Source: Pseudomonadota bacterium
Lineage (GTDB): Bacteria; Pseudomonadota; Alphaproteobacteria; Rhizobiales; Xanthobacteraceae
Reading direction: 5' to 3'
Assembly: GCA_018240595.1 (NCBI GenBank)
Contig: JAFEFL010000070.1
Coordinates: 1 to 64,000 of the forward strand
DNA: 64,000 nt
The translations under genes were made by a program, and so were the position numbers. The notes under the pieces were generated by a model, which had not been told where the DNA came from, did not search any database, and saw only the letters and a list, made by a program, of their open reading frames with translations. Positions 43,914 through 51,868 of this stretch are shown here, piece by piece. Position 1 is the stretch's first letter, and each line of letters opens with the position of its first letter.

Positions 43914-44653
43914 CGGCGCCCGTTCTCGAAGTGCGCGGTCTGTCCGTCAGTTTCGGCGGCCTGCGCGCCATCGACAATGTCAGCTTTGCCGTGGCGCGAA
44001 ATCGCGTCACCACGGTCATCGGTCCCAATGGTGCAGGCAAGTCAACCCTGTTCAACCTGATCTCCGGCGCCGTGCCCGCAGCAGGGGGAAAGGTGCTGAT
44101 CGACGGCACAGACCACACAGGACACACACCGAATCACCTTCAGGCTGCCGGGCTCGCCCGCTCGTTCCAGATCACCAACCTGTTCTTCGAACTCACCGTC
44201 GCCGAGAACCTGCGGCTCGCCGCGCAGATCCTGGAGCCGATGCGCATGGCGCTGCGGCCGGTCACCGCCAGCCGCGTGGCGCTAGCGCGCGTCGATGAAC
44301 TGCTCGAACGCTTCGACCTCACCGAAAAGCGCGCGATGCCGGTCTCCAAACTGTCGCATGGCGAACAGCGGCGCCTCGAGGTCGCGGTCGCGCTGGCCGG
44401 CAAGCCGAAAATCCTCCTGCTCGACGAGCCCACCCAGGGCATGAGCCACGGCGACACGGCCGACACCGCGCATCTGATCAAATCGCTGGCCAGCGACGTC
44501 ACCGTGCTGCTGATCGAGCACGATATCGGCCTCGTCATGAGCCTGTCCGACACGGTGATCGTCATGCATCAGGGCCGCAAGCTCGCCGAAGGGACGCCCG
44601 AGGCCGTCCGCGGCAATCCCGACGTTCAATCGGCCTATTTCGGGCACGCGTGA
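43910..44653 (+). CDS. Branched-chain amino acid-type ABC ATPase (LivG family)
   Basis: 247 aa. Walker A GPNGAGKST (about 37-45), Walker B ILLLDEPTQGMSHGD and signature region LSHGEQRRLEVAVAL (LSHGE form usual in LivG). Cytoplasmic motor subunit with the LivF homologue 3 bp downstream. Confidence 0.93.
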   Translation: MTAPVLEVRGLSVSFGGLRAIDNVSFAVARNRVTTVIGPNGAGKSTLFNLISGAVPAAGGKVLIDGTDHTGHTPNHLQAAGLARSFQITNLFFELTVAENLRLAAQILEPMRMALRPVTASRVALARVDELLERFDLTEKRAMPVSKLSHGEQRRLEVAVALAGKPKILLLDEPTQGMSHGDTADTAHLIKSLASDVTVLLIEHDIGLVMSLSDTVIVMHQGRKLAEGTPEAVRGNPDVQSAYFGHA

Positions 44654-44656
44654 CCC

Positions 44657-45364
44657 ATGCTCGCCATCGAAAACCTCAACACCTATTACGGCAGCAGCCA
44701 CGTCATTCAGGGGATCGACCTGAAGGCCGATCAGGGCGCGGTCATCGGCGTCTTCGGCCGCAACGGCGTCGGCAAATCGACCCTGCTGAAAACCATCGCC
44801 GGCTGGATCAAGCCCAGGGCGGGCGCGATCGTCTTCAACGGCGTGCGCATCGACGGCCAGACCGCCGACCGCATCGCCCGCAGAGGCATCGGCTTCGTGC
44901 CGGAAGACCGGCGCATCTTCCCCGGTCTTACCGTCGAGGAGAACCTCACCCTCGGCTATCTGCAGGTGCCGCGGCGGTCGAGCGCCGGCAACGCGGCCGC
45001 CCTTCGCCGGATTTATGAGCGCTTCCCGCGCCTCGCCGAACGGCGCAACCAGAACGGAACGACTTTGTCCGGCGGAGAGCAGCAGATGCTGGCGATGGCC
45101 CGCGTCATGATCGGCGAGCCGCGGCTACTCCTCATCGACGAGCCGAGCGAGGGCCTCGCCCCGATGATCGTCGCCGATCTCTTCGCCATCATCGGCGAGA
45201 TGAAACAGCGCGGCTGCACGATTCTGCTCGTGGAGCAGAATGTCCAGCAGGCCCTGACCGCTTGCGACACGTTCATCGCCATCGAGCGCGGGCGCATCAT
45301 AGGAACCGGCGATGCATCAGACAAAGACGACTGCGCTCGCCTGATGCACGCGATCTCATTCTGA
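44657..45364 (+). CDS. Branched-chain amino acid-type ABC ATPase (LivF family)
   Basis: 235 aa. Walker A GRNGVGKST, signature LSGGEQQMLAMARVM, Walker B LLLIDEPSEGLAP, and LivF-specific VPEDRRIFPGLTVEENLTLG. It closes the AraC-controlled cassette; att remnant D starts 52 bp after its stop. Confidence 0.93.
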   Translation: MLAIENLNTYYGSSHVIQGIDLKADQGAVIGVFGRNGVGKSTLLKTIAGWIKPRAGAIVFNGVRIDGQTADRIARRGIGFVPEDRRIFPGLTVEENLTLGYLQVPRRSSAGNAAALRRIYERFPRLAERRNQNGTTLSGGEQQMLAMARVMIGEPRLLLIDEPSEGLAPMIVADLFAIIGEMKQRGCTILLVEQNVQQALTACDTFIAIERGRIIGTGDASDKDDCARLMHAISF

Positions 45365-45416
45365 CGGGAGCGCTCCGCAGCGGAGGCCATAAAGCAGCGC
45401 ACCCCAGGACCGCCGG

Positions 45417-45522
45417 CGTACGACACGTCCACACCGCGCCGCCGCAAGTCATTGACGCAAAGCTAGTTTTTCCGCCTCCCAACCTCATCCATCATGGGTG
45501 CGATCGAGAAGCGGCGGTTCAT
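45417..45522 (-). repeat. dusA attachment-site remnant D
   Basis: Minus-strand ATG at 45522 opens M-N-R-R-F-S-I-A-P-M-M-D with the same codons as copy A; this copy alone keeps the D that follows MM in intact DusA. CGTACGAC (45417-45424) and CAAGT (45445-45449) lie at the conserved places, 73 bp from CATCAT at 45490. CCGCAAGT-ATTGA around the second motif is also shared with copy A, so A and D form one subtype. Confidence 0.75.
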
Positions 45523-45699
45523 CTATTTTGCTGCTTTTGCTTTTTTTATCATGATCTTAAGGCACATTTCGCGGACTTCGCCAACCTGCCGATTTCCGCT
45601 CATTTCAGGCCATTTCCGCCCATTTTCCCGCCAAAGTACGAAATTCCGGTACGACTACCTGCTTCTGCTTCACCGAAACTCACGCCTTCTCCGCTAGGA

Positions 45700-46203
45700 T
45701 TAGATCTGCGCCAGCATCGCGGTGACGTCGGCGATCGACCGGAGCAGAACCAACGGATCGTCCCTCGACGGGATAAAGCCTCGTCGCTGCCAGAACCGGG
45801 CAGCCTCTTCATCGACGGCGTTGACGATGAGCGCCCGCCCACCGATCAGGCGCGCCGCCTGAACGCAACGCTCAAGGGCATGCTTCATCAAGCCAGTGCC
45901 GATGCCCTGTCCGGCCCAGGCCGTATCTGTGGCGAGCTGTCCGAGAAGCAGACAAGGAACAGGATTGGGCGGCTGTCCGGTACGGATCGCGCGCGGCAGG
46001 ATCGAAGGGACAGCCCCGGTCGGCGCAAGCCCGTAATAACCGACGACGCGCCCCGCATCATGGATGACCATGACCGCTGTGAAGCCCTTTTCCTGATTGG
46101 AAAGGGCGCGCAATTTCAGCCAGTGGTCGAGGGTCGGCTTGCCGCAGGAGAATTGGGAAACATCATGCTCAGCGGTGAGCGGTTCGGGAGCCGATAGCGC
46201 CAC
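45700..46203 (-). CDS. GNAT acetyltransferase toxin (TacT-like)
   Basis: 167 aa GNAT domain with the acetyl-CoA loop QGIGTGLMKHAL and the C-terminal ARFWQRRGFIPS segment typical of toxins that acetylate charged tRNAs. The N-terminal HDVSQFSCGKPTLDHWL is a hallmark of this toxin group. It lies 3 bp downstream of a DUF1778 antitoxin gene in the classical order. Confidence 0.88.
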   Translation of the reverse strand: MALSAPEPLTAEHDVSQFSCGKPTLDHWLKLRALSNQEKGFTAVMVIHDAGRVVGYYGLAPTGAVPSILPRAIRTGQPPNPVPCLLLGQLATDTAWAGQGIGTGLMKHALERCVQAARLIGGRALIVNAVDEEAARFWQRRGFIPSRDDPLVLLRSIADVTAMLAQI

Positions 46204-46206
46204 GGC

Positions 46207-46506
46207 TCACCGCTTCGCGACGTAGCCAGGCTCCCATGGGGCGGGCCGCTTGAGCACTTCCATCATCTCGGGAACGATCGTAGGCGGACGGGACAGGATT
46301 GCCATGAAGTCGGCGAAGCCTTCGGGGCTCATGCGGATCAGCCCCTGCTCCATGACGACTTCCTCGGCGGCCCGGACGGCGGCTTCGCGAACGAAATCCG
46401 TCCGAGAACGGCCACGCAGGTTGGCCGCGCGATCGATCATCGCGACATCCGCCTCCGGCAGGCGCATCGAGATCGGGTATTCCTTGCGTTCGACGGTGGC
46501 GGGCAT
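46207..46506 (-). CDS. DUF1778 (TacA-like) antitoxin
   Basis: 99 aa from the ATG at 46506 (AAGGAG 7 bp upstream; ATG 46512 is the alternative but would be too close). Ribbon-helix-helix domain at the N-terminus (YPISMRLPEADVAMIDRAANLRGRSRTDFVREAA) that binds DNA and autoregulates, and a flexible C-terminus with FADFMAIL that neutralises the GNAT toxin encoded next. Likely an island-stabilising module. Confidence 0.88.
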   Translation of the reverse strand: MPATVERKEYPISMRLPEADVAMIDRAANLRGRSRTDFVREAAVRAAEEVVMEQGLIRMSPEGFADFMAILSRPPTIVPEMMEVLKRPAPWEPGYVAKR

Positions 46507-46512
46507 GGTCAT

Positions 46513-46792
46513 TCTCCTTGAGCAGAATATAGCGATTTGTAGCGCCAAACGCAATACGCTATCATCAGCTCTATTCGCAGCCGGCCTGTTACGACAAACG
46601 CCCAAAGCAGAGGACTCCGCTCCGGCTCGTTGAGCCCGAACTGACCCTCGTGCGGCGTGGCGGTGGTCCCCACCCATCCGCGGCTGGTCAAGTTGGCTCG
46701 CCTGCTCGCCCGTCGTGCCGCGCTAGAGGTGTTCGAGGGACAGAGGAAGAAACGCCCCACGACGAGCTCCTGACATGGCAGGAGGCAGCGCG
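46513..46792. other. Gene-poor stretch upstream of the TA pair
   Basis: About 280 bp with the toxin-antitoxin promoter. A short plus-strand frame ending at 46773 (LVKLARLLARRAALEVFE) resembles the small proteins often encoded before serine recombinases and may be a remnant of one; support is thin. Confidence 0.35.
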
Positions 46793-46905
46793 GTGAAGGT
46801 TGCGAATTACGCCCGTTAGTCGTCCGACGATCGGCGGGATGCCTCAATCACCGACCAACTCCGCGTCTGCCGTCTCCATGCCGGAAAGCAGGGCTGGCAG
46901 GTGGA
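46793..46905 (+). pseudogene. 5' remnant of a serine recombinase
   Basis: From a GTG at 46793 (GGAGG 7 bp upstream) the frame reads VKVANYAR-stop-SSDDRRDASITDQLRVCR followed by LHAGKQGWQV. This is the N-terminus of resolvase/invertase-type recombinases (consensus YARYSSDNQRDASI.DQL), with the Tyr codon turned into TAG at 46817-46819. After about 38 codons similarity ends and the frame runs into an unrelated hydrolase fragment. The catalytic Ser of the YARxSS motif is still encoded, beyond the stop. Confidence 0.75.
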
Positions 46906-47170
46906 AGCTGTGATGCGCGGCGTGTCGATCGTCACCTTCAATCCGCTCCGCGAGCGCGATTACGCAGGAATGCTTTCGCGCATCGAAGTACCGACCCTCA
47001 TCATCCACGGCCACAAGGACTGCATCGTACCCTTAGTCGTCGGCCAATTCTGCGCTTCGACTATTTCGAATGCGACGTTGAGTGTTTTCGAAAATAGCGG
47101 ACATTCGCCGTTTGCCGAAGAGCCTGAGCGGTTCAAATGTCGCGATCCGCGCGCCACCAGGCGGGACTAA
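46905..47170 (+). pseudogene. C-terminal fragment of an alpha/beta hydrolase
   Basis: In frame with the recombinase remnant, about 75 codons match the end of alpha/beta-hydrolase fold enzymes: IEVPTLIIHGHKDCIVPL (strand carrying the acid residue) and SGHSPFAEEPERF (catalytic His). The nucleophile half is missing and the tail after ERF is out of family, so it is a broken gene. Confidence 0.65.
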
Positions 47171-47718
47171 ATCGATTCACCGGCTCTAGGTTCGCGGGCA
47201 TACTGGGATCTCAGATCGAGAACACCGCGCCGCACGCGCGACCGATCCGCAGGCGACGGATCGCATATTCTGGACAAGATGGCCACAGTCGGCAGAGCCG
47301 CTCAAACTCGTTGGGCGATAAAGGAGTATGGGCACTGATCGCGGCACGACACCGCGCAACGGTAAAGTGTTAGGTATTTCATCTGCCAGAGACACTTACG
47401 CTGCCTGCCCCCTCCATCATGGGAGCGATCGAGAAGCGTCTTTGCAGCATATTTCGAGGTTTTTGAACTGGCCTTCACGCCGGCTGGGCGGCCCTGACCG
47501 CCTGATTGGCCCTCATTAGGGCTTAATGGCCCCGAATTCCAGTGCGGCAGATCGAATGGCCTAGGCTACCCGAAGGGACCTTCGCAAGCCGTTAAGTCAG
47601 CGGCGTCAGGTTCAACCGTCAGCTCCCTGTGCGAAGGCACGTGGCACGAGCCGCCTGCCCTCGCAAACCAAGGTAGACGGACCGCGATGCTAATCGGCGC
47701 CCCGTCCATATCGCGCCG
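47171..47718. other. Gene-free stretch containing att remnant E
   Basis: 548 bp whose only recognisable content is the dusA-type site at 47343-47548. Nothing else with gene-like or regulatory character was seen. Confidence 0.6.
47343..47548 (-). repeat. dusA attachment-site remnant E
   Basis: Minus-strand ATG at 47450 opens M-L-Q-R-R-F-S-I-A-P-M-M-E. GGCACGAC (47343-47350) and TAGGT (47371-47375) sit 72 and 44 bp from the CATCAT core at 47415. The right side resembles copies B and C to TTCCAGTGCGGC (47548); the left side resembles copy C (ATGRGCAC... then ACGACACCG), so C and E are one subtype. Confidence 0.75.
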
Positions 47719-49068
47719 TTACATCGCGGCAGGCCGTCCAACATCGTCTTCGGAAAAGCGGGCGAAACGCAGCGGATGCGGATCGACGATCGGCTTGTCG
47801 CCGGCGATCAGGTCGGCGGCAAGCCGCCCCGCCGCCGGGCCGACACCGAATCCGTGGCCGCTGAAGCCGGACGAGACAAAGAAACCGGGCACGCCAGGCG
47901 CCTCGCCGATGGCCGCGACCGCGTCGGGCGTCGAATCGATCCAGGCGCCCCATTTCTGCGCCACGCCGATGCCTTTCAACATCGGATAGTTATGCGCCAG
48001 AGCATCAAGCGCGGCCTGGATCGTCGGTTCGTCGGCAGCCGGATTGAGCACGCGCATGGTCTCGAACGGTGAGATGGTGTCCAGGTCCCAGCGCGCCAGT
48101 GCTTCCGGCCCGCTGAAGAACGAGCGGCCGACGCCCAGCGACACCGAGCTCGACCAGCGCTCGCGAAACATCGGCCAGAATTGCCGCGCATAGCGCAAAC
48201 CCTGCGGCGTGATCTCGATGCGGCCGCGGTTGCGGATCGAGACGGTGTAGCCGCCATCCGTCCGCCGCCGGAACGTGAAACCCGGCGTCGATAGTCCGCC
48301 GTTGATCACCGCCGGCCCCGGCATGGTCGCGAAGGCCGAAGCGTGCACGCCGCTTTGCGGGAAGTCGATGCCGTGCCAGCGGCAGAACAGCGACGTCCAG
48401 GCACCGCCGGCGCAAAGCACGCGCGACGTTCTGATCCGCCCCTTCTCGGTGACGACGGCGCCTATGGCGCCGCCTTGCATCTCGACGCCGCGCGCCGCGC
48501 AGTTCTGGTGAATGGTGGCGCCGCGCACACGAGCAGCCTCCGCCAGCGCCGGACTCGCCAGCGCCGGCTCGGCATGGCCGTCGGATGGCGAATGCACGCC
48601 GCCGATCCAGCGATCGGAGCCCGCCGGCATCAGCGCCGCCGTTTCGGCGCGGCTCAGCATGCGGCTGTGCACGTCGTAGCCGCGGGCCATGCTGACCCAC
48701 TTCTCCCAGCCGGCGAGTTCTTCGGCGTCGTCGCTGACGTAGACCAGCCCGTCACGGCGAAAGCCGAGATCGGCGCCGATCTCGCCTGCCAGTTCGGCCC
48801 ACGCTCCCAGCGCCCATTTGGCGAGCGGCAGTTCGCGCTCGTCGCGGTTCTGCTGGCGCACCCAGCCCCAGTTGCGGCCGGATTGCTCGGCGCCAATCCG
48901 GCCCTTCTCCACCACAGCAACGCGATGGCGCTTCTTGGCCAGATAATAGGCGGCGGCGACGCCGGCGATCCCGCCGCCGATGATCACCACATCGGCCTCG
49001 GCCGGGAGTTCGTCATCGCTCGCCACGGCGGCGAGCGCGAACGGTATGTCTTTCGTCAAGTCCGTCAT
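47719..49068 (-). CDS. FAD-dependent oxidoreductase, DAO family
   Basis: 449 aa from the ATG at 49068. N-terminal dinucleotide fold VVIIGGGIAGVAAAYYLAKK (about 26-45), then SGRNWGWVRQQNRD, a typical flavin-contacting segment of amine or amino-acid oxidases of the DadA/GlpO-like group, and the C-terminal GFSGHGFGVGPAAGRLAADLI. It is the last gene of an operon with a spermidine/putrescine-type ABC transporter, so the substrate is probably an imported amine or amino acid derivative. Confidence 0.88.
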   Translation of the reverse strand: MTDLTKDIPFALAAVASDDELPAEADVVIIGGGIAGVAAAYYLAKKRHRVAVVEKGRIGAEQSGRNWGWVRQQNRDERELPLAKWALGAWAELAGEIGADLGFRRDGLVYVSDDAEELAGWEKWVSMARGYDVHSRMLSRAETAALMPAGSDRWIGGVHSPSDGHAEPALASPALAEAARVRGATIHQNCAARGVEMQGGAIGAVVTEKGRIRTSRVLCAGGAWTSLFCRWHGIDFPQSGVHASAFATMPGPAVINGGLSTPGFTFRRRTDGGYTVSIRNRGRIEITPQGLRYARQFWPMFRERWSSSVSLGVGRSFFSGPEALARWDLDTISPFETMRVLNPAADEPTIQAALDALAHNYPMLKGIGVAQKWGAWIDSTPDAVAAIGEAPGVPGFFVSSGFSGHGFGVGPAAGRLAADLIAGDKPIVDPHPLRFARFSEDDVGRPAAM

Positions 49069-49100
49069 TGTCGTGGTGGAAGTTCTCGTGGAGCCTGGCG

Positions 49101-50150
49101 TCAGCGCTCGATCATCCGGTTCCAGCGGTTGTTCCAATCGGGCCGCTTGGCGTTGATCGCATTCCAGTCCACGACCAGCGCGGTCTTCATGTAGGTCTTG
49201 AAGGCGTCGAGCTTGGCCTGCGCTTCGGGCGAGTTCGCCTTCGCGGTGGGATTGGCCGGAATGCTGTTGGCTTCGGCCAGCATCTTCGACTGGCTGTCCG
49301 CCGACAGAATGAAGGCGGCGAGCTTCTGCGCCAGCGCATCTTCGCCGCTGTTGGCGATGACGCAGGCCGCGTACATCAGCACGACCGAACCTTCCTTCGG
49401 CTGCACGTATTCAACCGGCAGGCCCTGGCCCTTGAAGGTATCGACGAGCGTCGGCGTGAGCGGGAAGATGCCGGCGTCGCCGGTTTGAACCATCTCGGAC
49501 ACCTTGGACGAGTTCGGGATGAATTCGATGACGTTCTTGCCGATGCTATCGCGGAACTTGGTGAAGGCAGGCTCGACGTTGCCCTCGTTGCCGCCGAGAA
49601 TGCGATTGAACATCAGGAAGGCATGGAGGCCGAAGGTCGAGGCCGAGACCGACTGGAACACGACCTTGTCCTTGTATTTCGGATCGGCGAGATCCATCCA
49701 GGACGTCGGCGGCGCCCAGCCCTTCTCCTTGAACATCTTGGTGTTGTAGGCGAGGCCCGTCATGCCCATGCCGGTGCCGACCGCCATGTCGTCCTTGAAG
49801 CGCGCCAGCTTGTCCACCTGCGCCAGCTCAGGGCTCGGCTGCAGCTTGGCGCAAAGTCCGAGCTCGATGGCGCGGTACATGATGCCGTCGTCAAGAAACA
49901 TGAGCTGCATTTGCGGCTTGTCCTTGGTCGCGATCGCCTTGGCGAGGATTTCCGAGGACGTGCCGGGTACGACGACGATCTTGACGTTGTTGGCCTTCTC
50001 GAATTCCGGGAAAACGAACTGCGAATAGGCGCGCTCGAGCGTGCCGCCATTGAGGCCGACATAGAGCGTCTTGGTCTGCGCCGAGGCTGAAGAGCCGGAA
50101 AAGGCCAGCGCAACGCCCATCGCGATCATGAGAGACTTCGCATTGATCAT
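49101..50150 (-). CDS. Spermidine/putrescine-type ABC substrate-binding protein
   Basis: 349 aa from the ATG at 50150 (GGAGAA 8 bp upstream). Signal peptide about 1-25 (ending ASA), then a PotD-like periplasmic receptor: TLERAYSQFVFPEFEKANNVKIVVVPGTSSE, GMTGLAYNTK and PPTSWMDLADPKYKDKV. It binds the solute for the permeases at 50210-51868; polyamine-like or other organic cation ligands are typical of the family. Confidence 0.9.
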   Translation of the reverse strand: MINAKSLMIAMGVALAFSGSSASAQTKTLYVGLNGGTLERAYSQFVFPEFEKANNVKIVVVPGTSSEILAKAIATKDKPQMQLMFLDDGIMYRAIELGLCAKLQPSPELAQVDKLARFKDDMAVGTGMGMTGLAYNTKMFKEKGWAPPTSWMDLADPKYKDKVVFQSVSASTFGLHAFLMFNRILGGNEGNVEPAFTKFRDSIGKNVIEFIPNSSKVSEMVQTGDAGIFPLTPTLVDTFKGQGLPVEYVQPKEGSVVLMYAACVIANSGEDALAQKLAAFILSADSQSKMLAEANSIPANPTAKANSPEAQAKLDAFKTYMKTALVVDWNAINAKRPDWNNRWNRMIER

Positions 50151-50209
50151 AGCCGCAGTTCTCCTGTGGTTGATGCGTTCAAGGATGGAGATATGTTTCA
50201 TGGCGATGC

Positions 50210-51004
50210 TCACCTTTGCCCGACGAGGACCTTGTCGAGCCCGAAGGCCCGGTCGAGCAGCAGCATGGCGACCGCCGTTAGCGCGATCATCAGCGCCGAC
50301 ACCGCCGCCATCATCGGATCGATCGACTCCGTCGCGTACATGTACATGCGCACCGGCAGCGTGACGGTCTGCGGCGACGTGACGAAGATCGACATCGTCA
50401 ATTCATCGAAACTGTTGATGAAGGCGAGCAGCCAGCCGCCCGCTACCCCGGGCAAGATCATCGGCGCCAGCACGCGGCGGAACACGGTGAACCGCGAGGC
50501 GCCAAGCGTCTGCGCCGCCTGCTCGATATTGACCTCGACGCCCGACAGCGCCGCCATGACGAGCCTGAGCACATAGGGCGTGACGATGATGGTGTGGCTG
50601 ACCACCAGCCAAGCGAAGCTGCCGGTCGCGCCAATCAGCACGAAGAGCCGCAGAAAGGCGACGCCGAGGACGAGATGCGGAATGATCAGCGGCGAAAGAA
50701 ACAGCGCGTTCAGCGCATCACGGCCGAGAAAGCTGTAGCGCGTGATGGCGATGCCGGCCGGCACGGCGATCGCGACCGATAAGGTCGCCGACAGTGTCGC
50801 CAGCCACAGGCTGTTGTTGAACGACGTCAGGAAATCGCCATGGGCGAAGATGGCGTAAAACCAGCGCAGCGAGAAGGACGTCGTCGGCAGCGACAGGGTA
50901 TTCGCCGGCGTGAAGGCGACGAGGCAGATCACGACCAGCGGCGCCAGCACGAAGGCGATGACGAGGCAGTGGAAGGCGATGGCAATCGGACCGTTGCGCT
51001 GCAT
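50210..51004 (-). CDS. ABC permease, PotC type
   Basis: 264 aa with six helices and the EAA loop EQAAQTLGASRFTVFRRVLAPMILPGVAGG (about 167-197). Second permease of the polyamine-type importer; starts 9 bp after the first permease's stop. Confidence 0.9.
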   Translation of the reverse strand: MQRNGPIAIAFHCLVIAFVLAPLVVICLVAFTPANTLSLPTTSFSLRWFYAIFAHGDFLTSFNNSLWLATLSATLSVAIAVPAGIAITRYSFLGRDALNALFLSPLIIPHLVLGVAFLRLFVLIGATGSFAWLVVSHTIIVTPYVLRLVMAALSGVEVNIEQAAQTLGASRFTVFRRVLAPMILPGVAGGWLLAFINSFDELTMSIFVTSPQTVTLPVRMYMYATESIDPMMAAVSALMIALTAVAMLLLDRAFGLDKVLVGQR

Positions 51005-51013
51005 GCCCTGCCC

Positions 51014-51868
51014 CTAGCCCAGCACCTTGCGCGCGCGGGCTTCAACGAAACGGTTGAAGGCCAGCATGATCGCGAGGTTGAACACGAGCAGCGTGATGGC
51101 GAGCGCCGCGCCGAGCGGCCAGTTCAGCTCCTGAAGAAACTGGTCGTAGACCAGCGTCGCGACCATCTTCAGGCGCCGCCCGCCGAGCAGACCCGGGATC
51201 GCGAAGGCGCTGGTCGACAGACCGAACACCAGCAGGCTGCCCGACAGCATGCCGAGCGAGACCTGCGGCAGCACAACGCGCCGCAGGGTCGTGAGCGCGG
51301 AGGCACCGAGTGTCAGCGACGCCGCCTCGACGGACGGATCGAGCCGCTGCAGGGCGGTCCACACCGGGATCACCATGAACGGCAGCATGACGTGGACGAG
51401 CGCGATGACGATCGCGGTCTCGGTGTACAGCAGGCGGCCGAAGCCGAGTCCGAGCATCTCGCCCAGTTGCACGACGAGGCCGGACGAACCGAGCAGGATG
51501 CTCCAGCCGAAGGCCCGCACCACGACCGACACCAATAGCGGGCCGATGATGACGAGGAGAAAGACCGAGCGCCATGGATCGCGCATGCGCGACAGGATGT
51601 AGGCCTCGGGGACGCCGATCAGCGCGCAGGCCAAGGTCGTGAGCAGCGACAGCTTGAGCGTCCGCCAGAAGATGCCGAGGAAATATTCGTCGGTCAGGAT
51701 CGAGACGAAATTCGTGAAGGTGAACCCGGATCCGGTCGCGGCATTCGGCTCGAAGTGCTGAAACGAGATGACGAGCGTGAGCGCCAGCGGAAGGATCACG
51801 AAGGCGGTGAACAGGACCGTGCCCGGTCCCGCCAGAAGCCAAGGGCTCGACCGCGCCGTGACGCTCAT
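51014..51868 (-). CDS. ABC permease, PotB type
   Basis: 284 aa, six helices, EAA loop VEAASLTLGASALTTLRRVVLPQVSLGML. Start overlaps the ATPase gene's stop (ATGA). First permease of the importer. Confidence 0.9.
   Translation of the reverse strand: MSVTARSSPWLLAGPGTVLFTAFVILPLALTLVISFQHFEPNAATGSGFTFTNFVSILTDEYFLGIFWRTLKLSLLTTLACALIGVPEAYILSRMRDPWRSVFLLVIIGPLLVSVVVRAFGWSILLGSSGLVVQLGEMLGLGFGRLLYTETAIVIALVHVMLPFMVIPVWTALQRLDPSVEAASLTLGASALTTLRRVVLPQVSLGMLSGSLLVFGLSTSAFAIPGLLGGRRLKMVATLVYDQFLQELNWPLGAALAITLLVFNLAIMLAFNRFVEARARKVLG

Noticed and set aside
5209..47462. Conserved micro-ORF MGAIEKR(L/R) on the plus strand of the repeated sites
   Set aside because: It recurs in four copies with synonymous-looking changes, but copy B breaks it (no ATG; E to L) while the antisense DusA frame stays intact in all five, including the Ser TCN to AGT change. 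The antisense frame explains the pattern better.
47327..47519. Short plus-strand frames starting MGTDRGTTP (47328) and MSTENGTTP (32191) left of copies E and C
   Set aside because: They resemble each other, but only across the island-end motif; one stops after 16 codons and reading frame is not kept, so shared attachment DNA is the simpler explanation.
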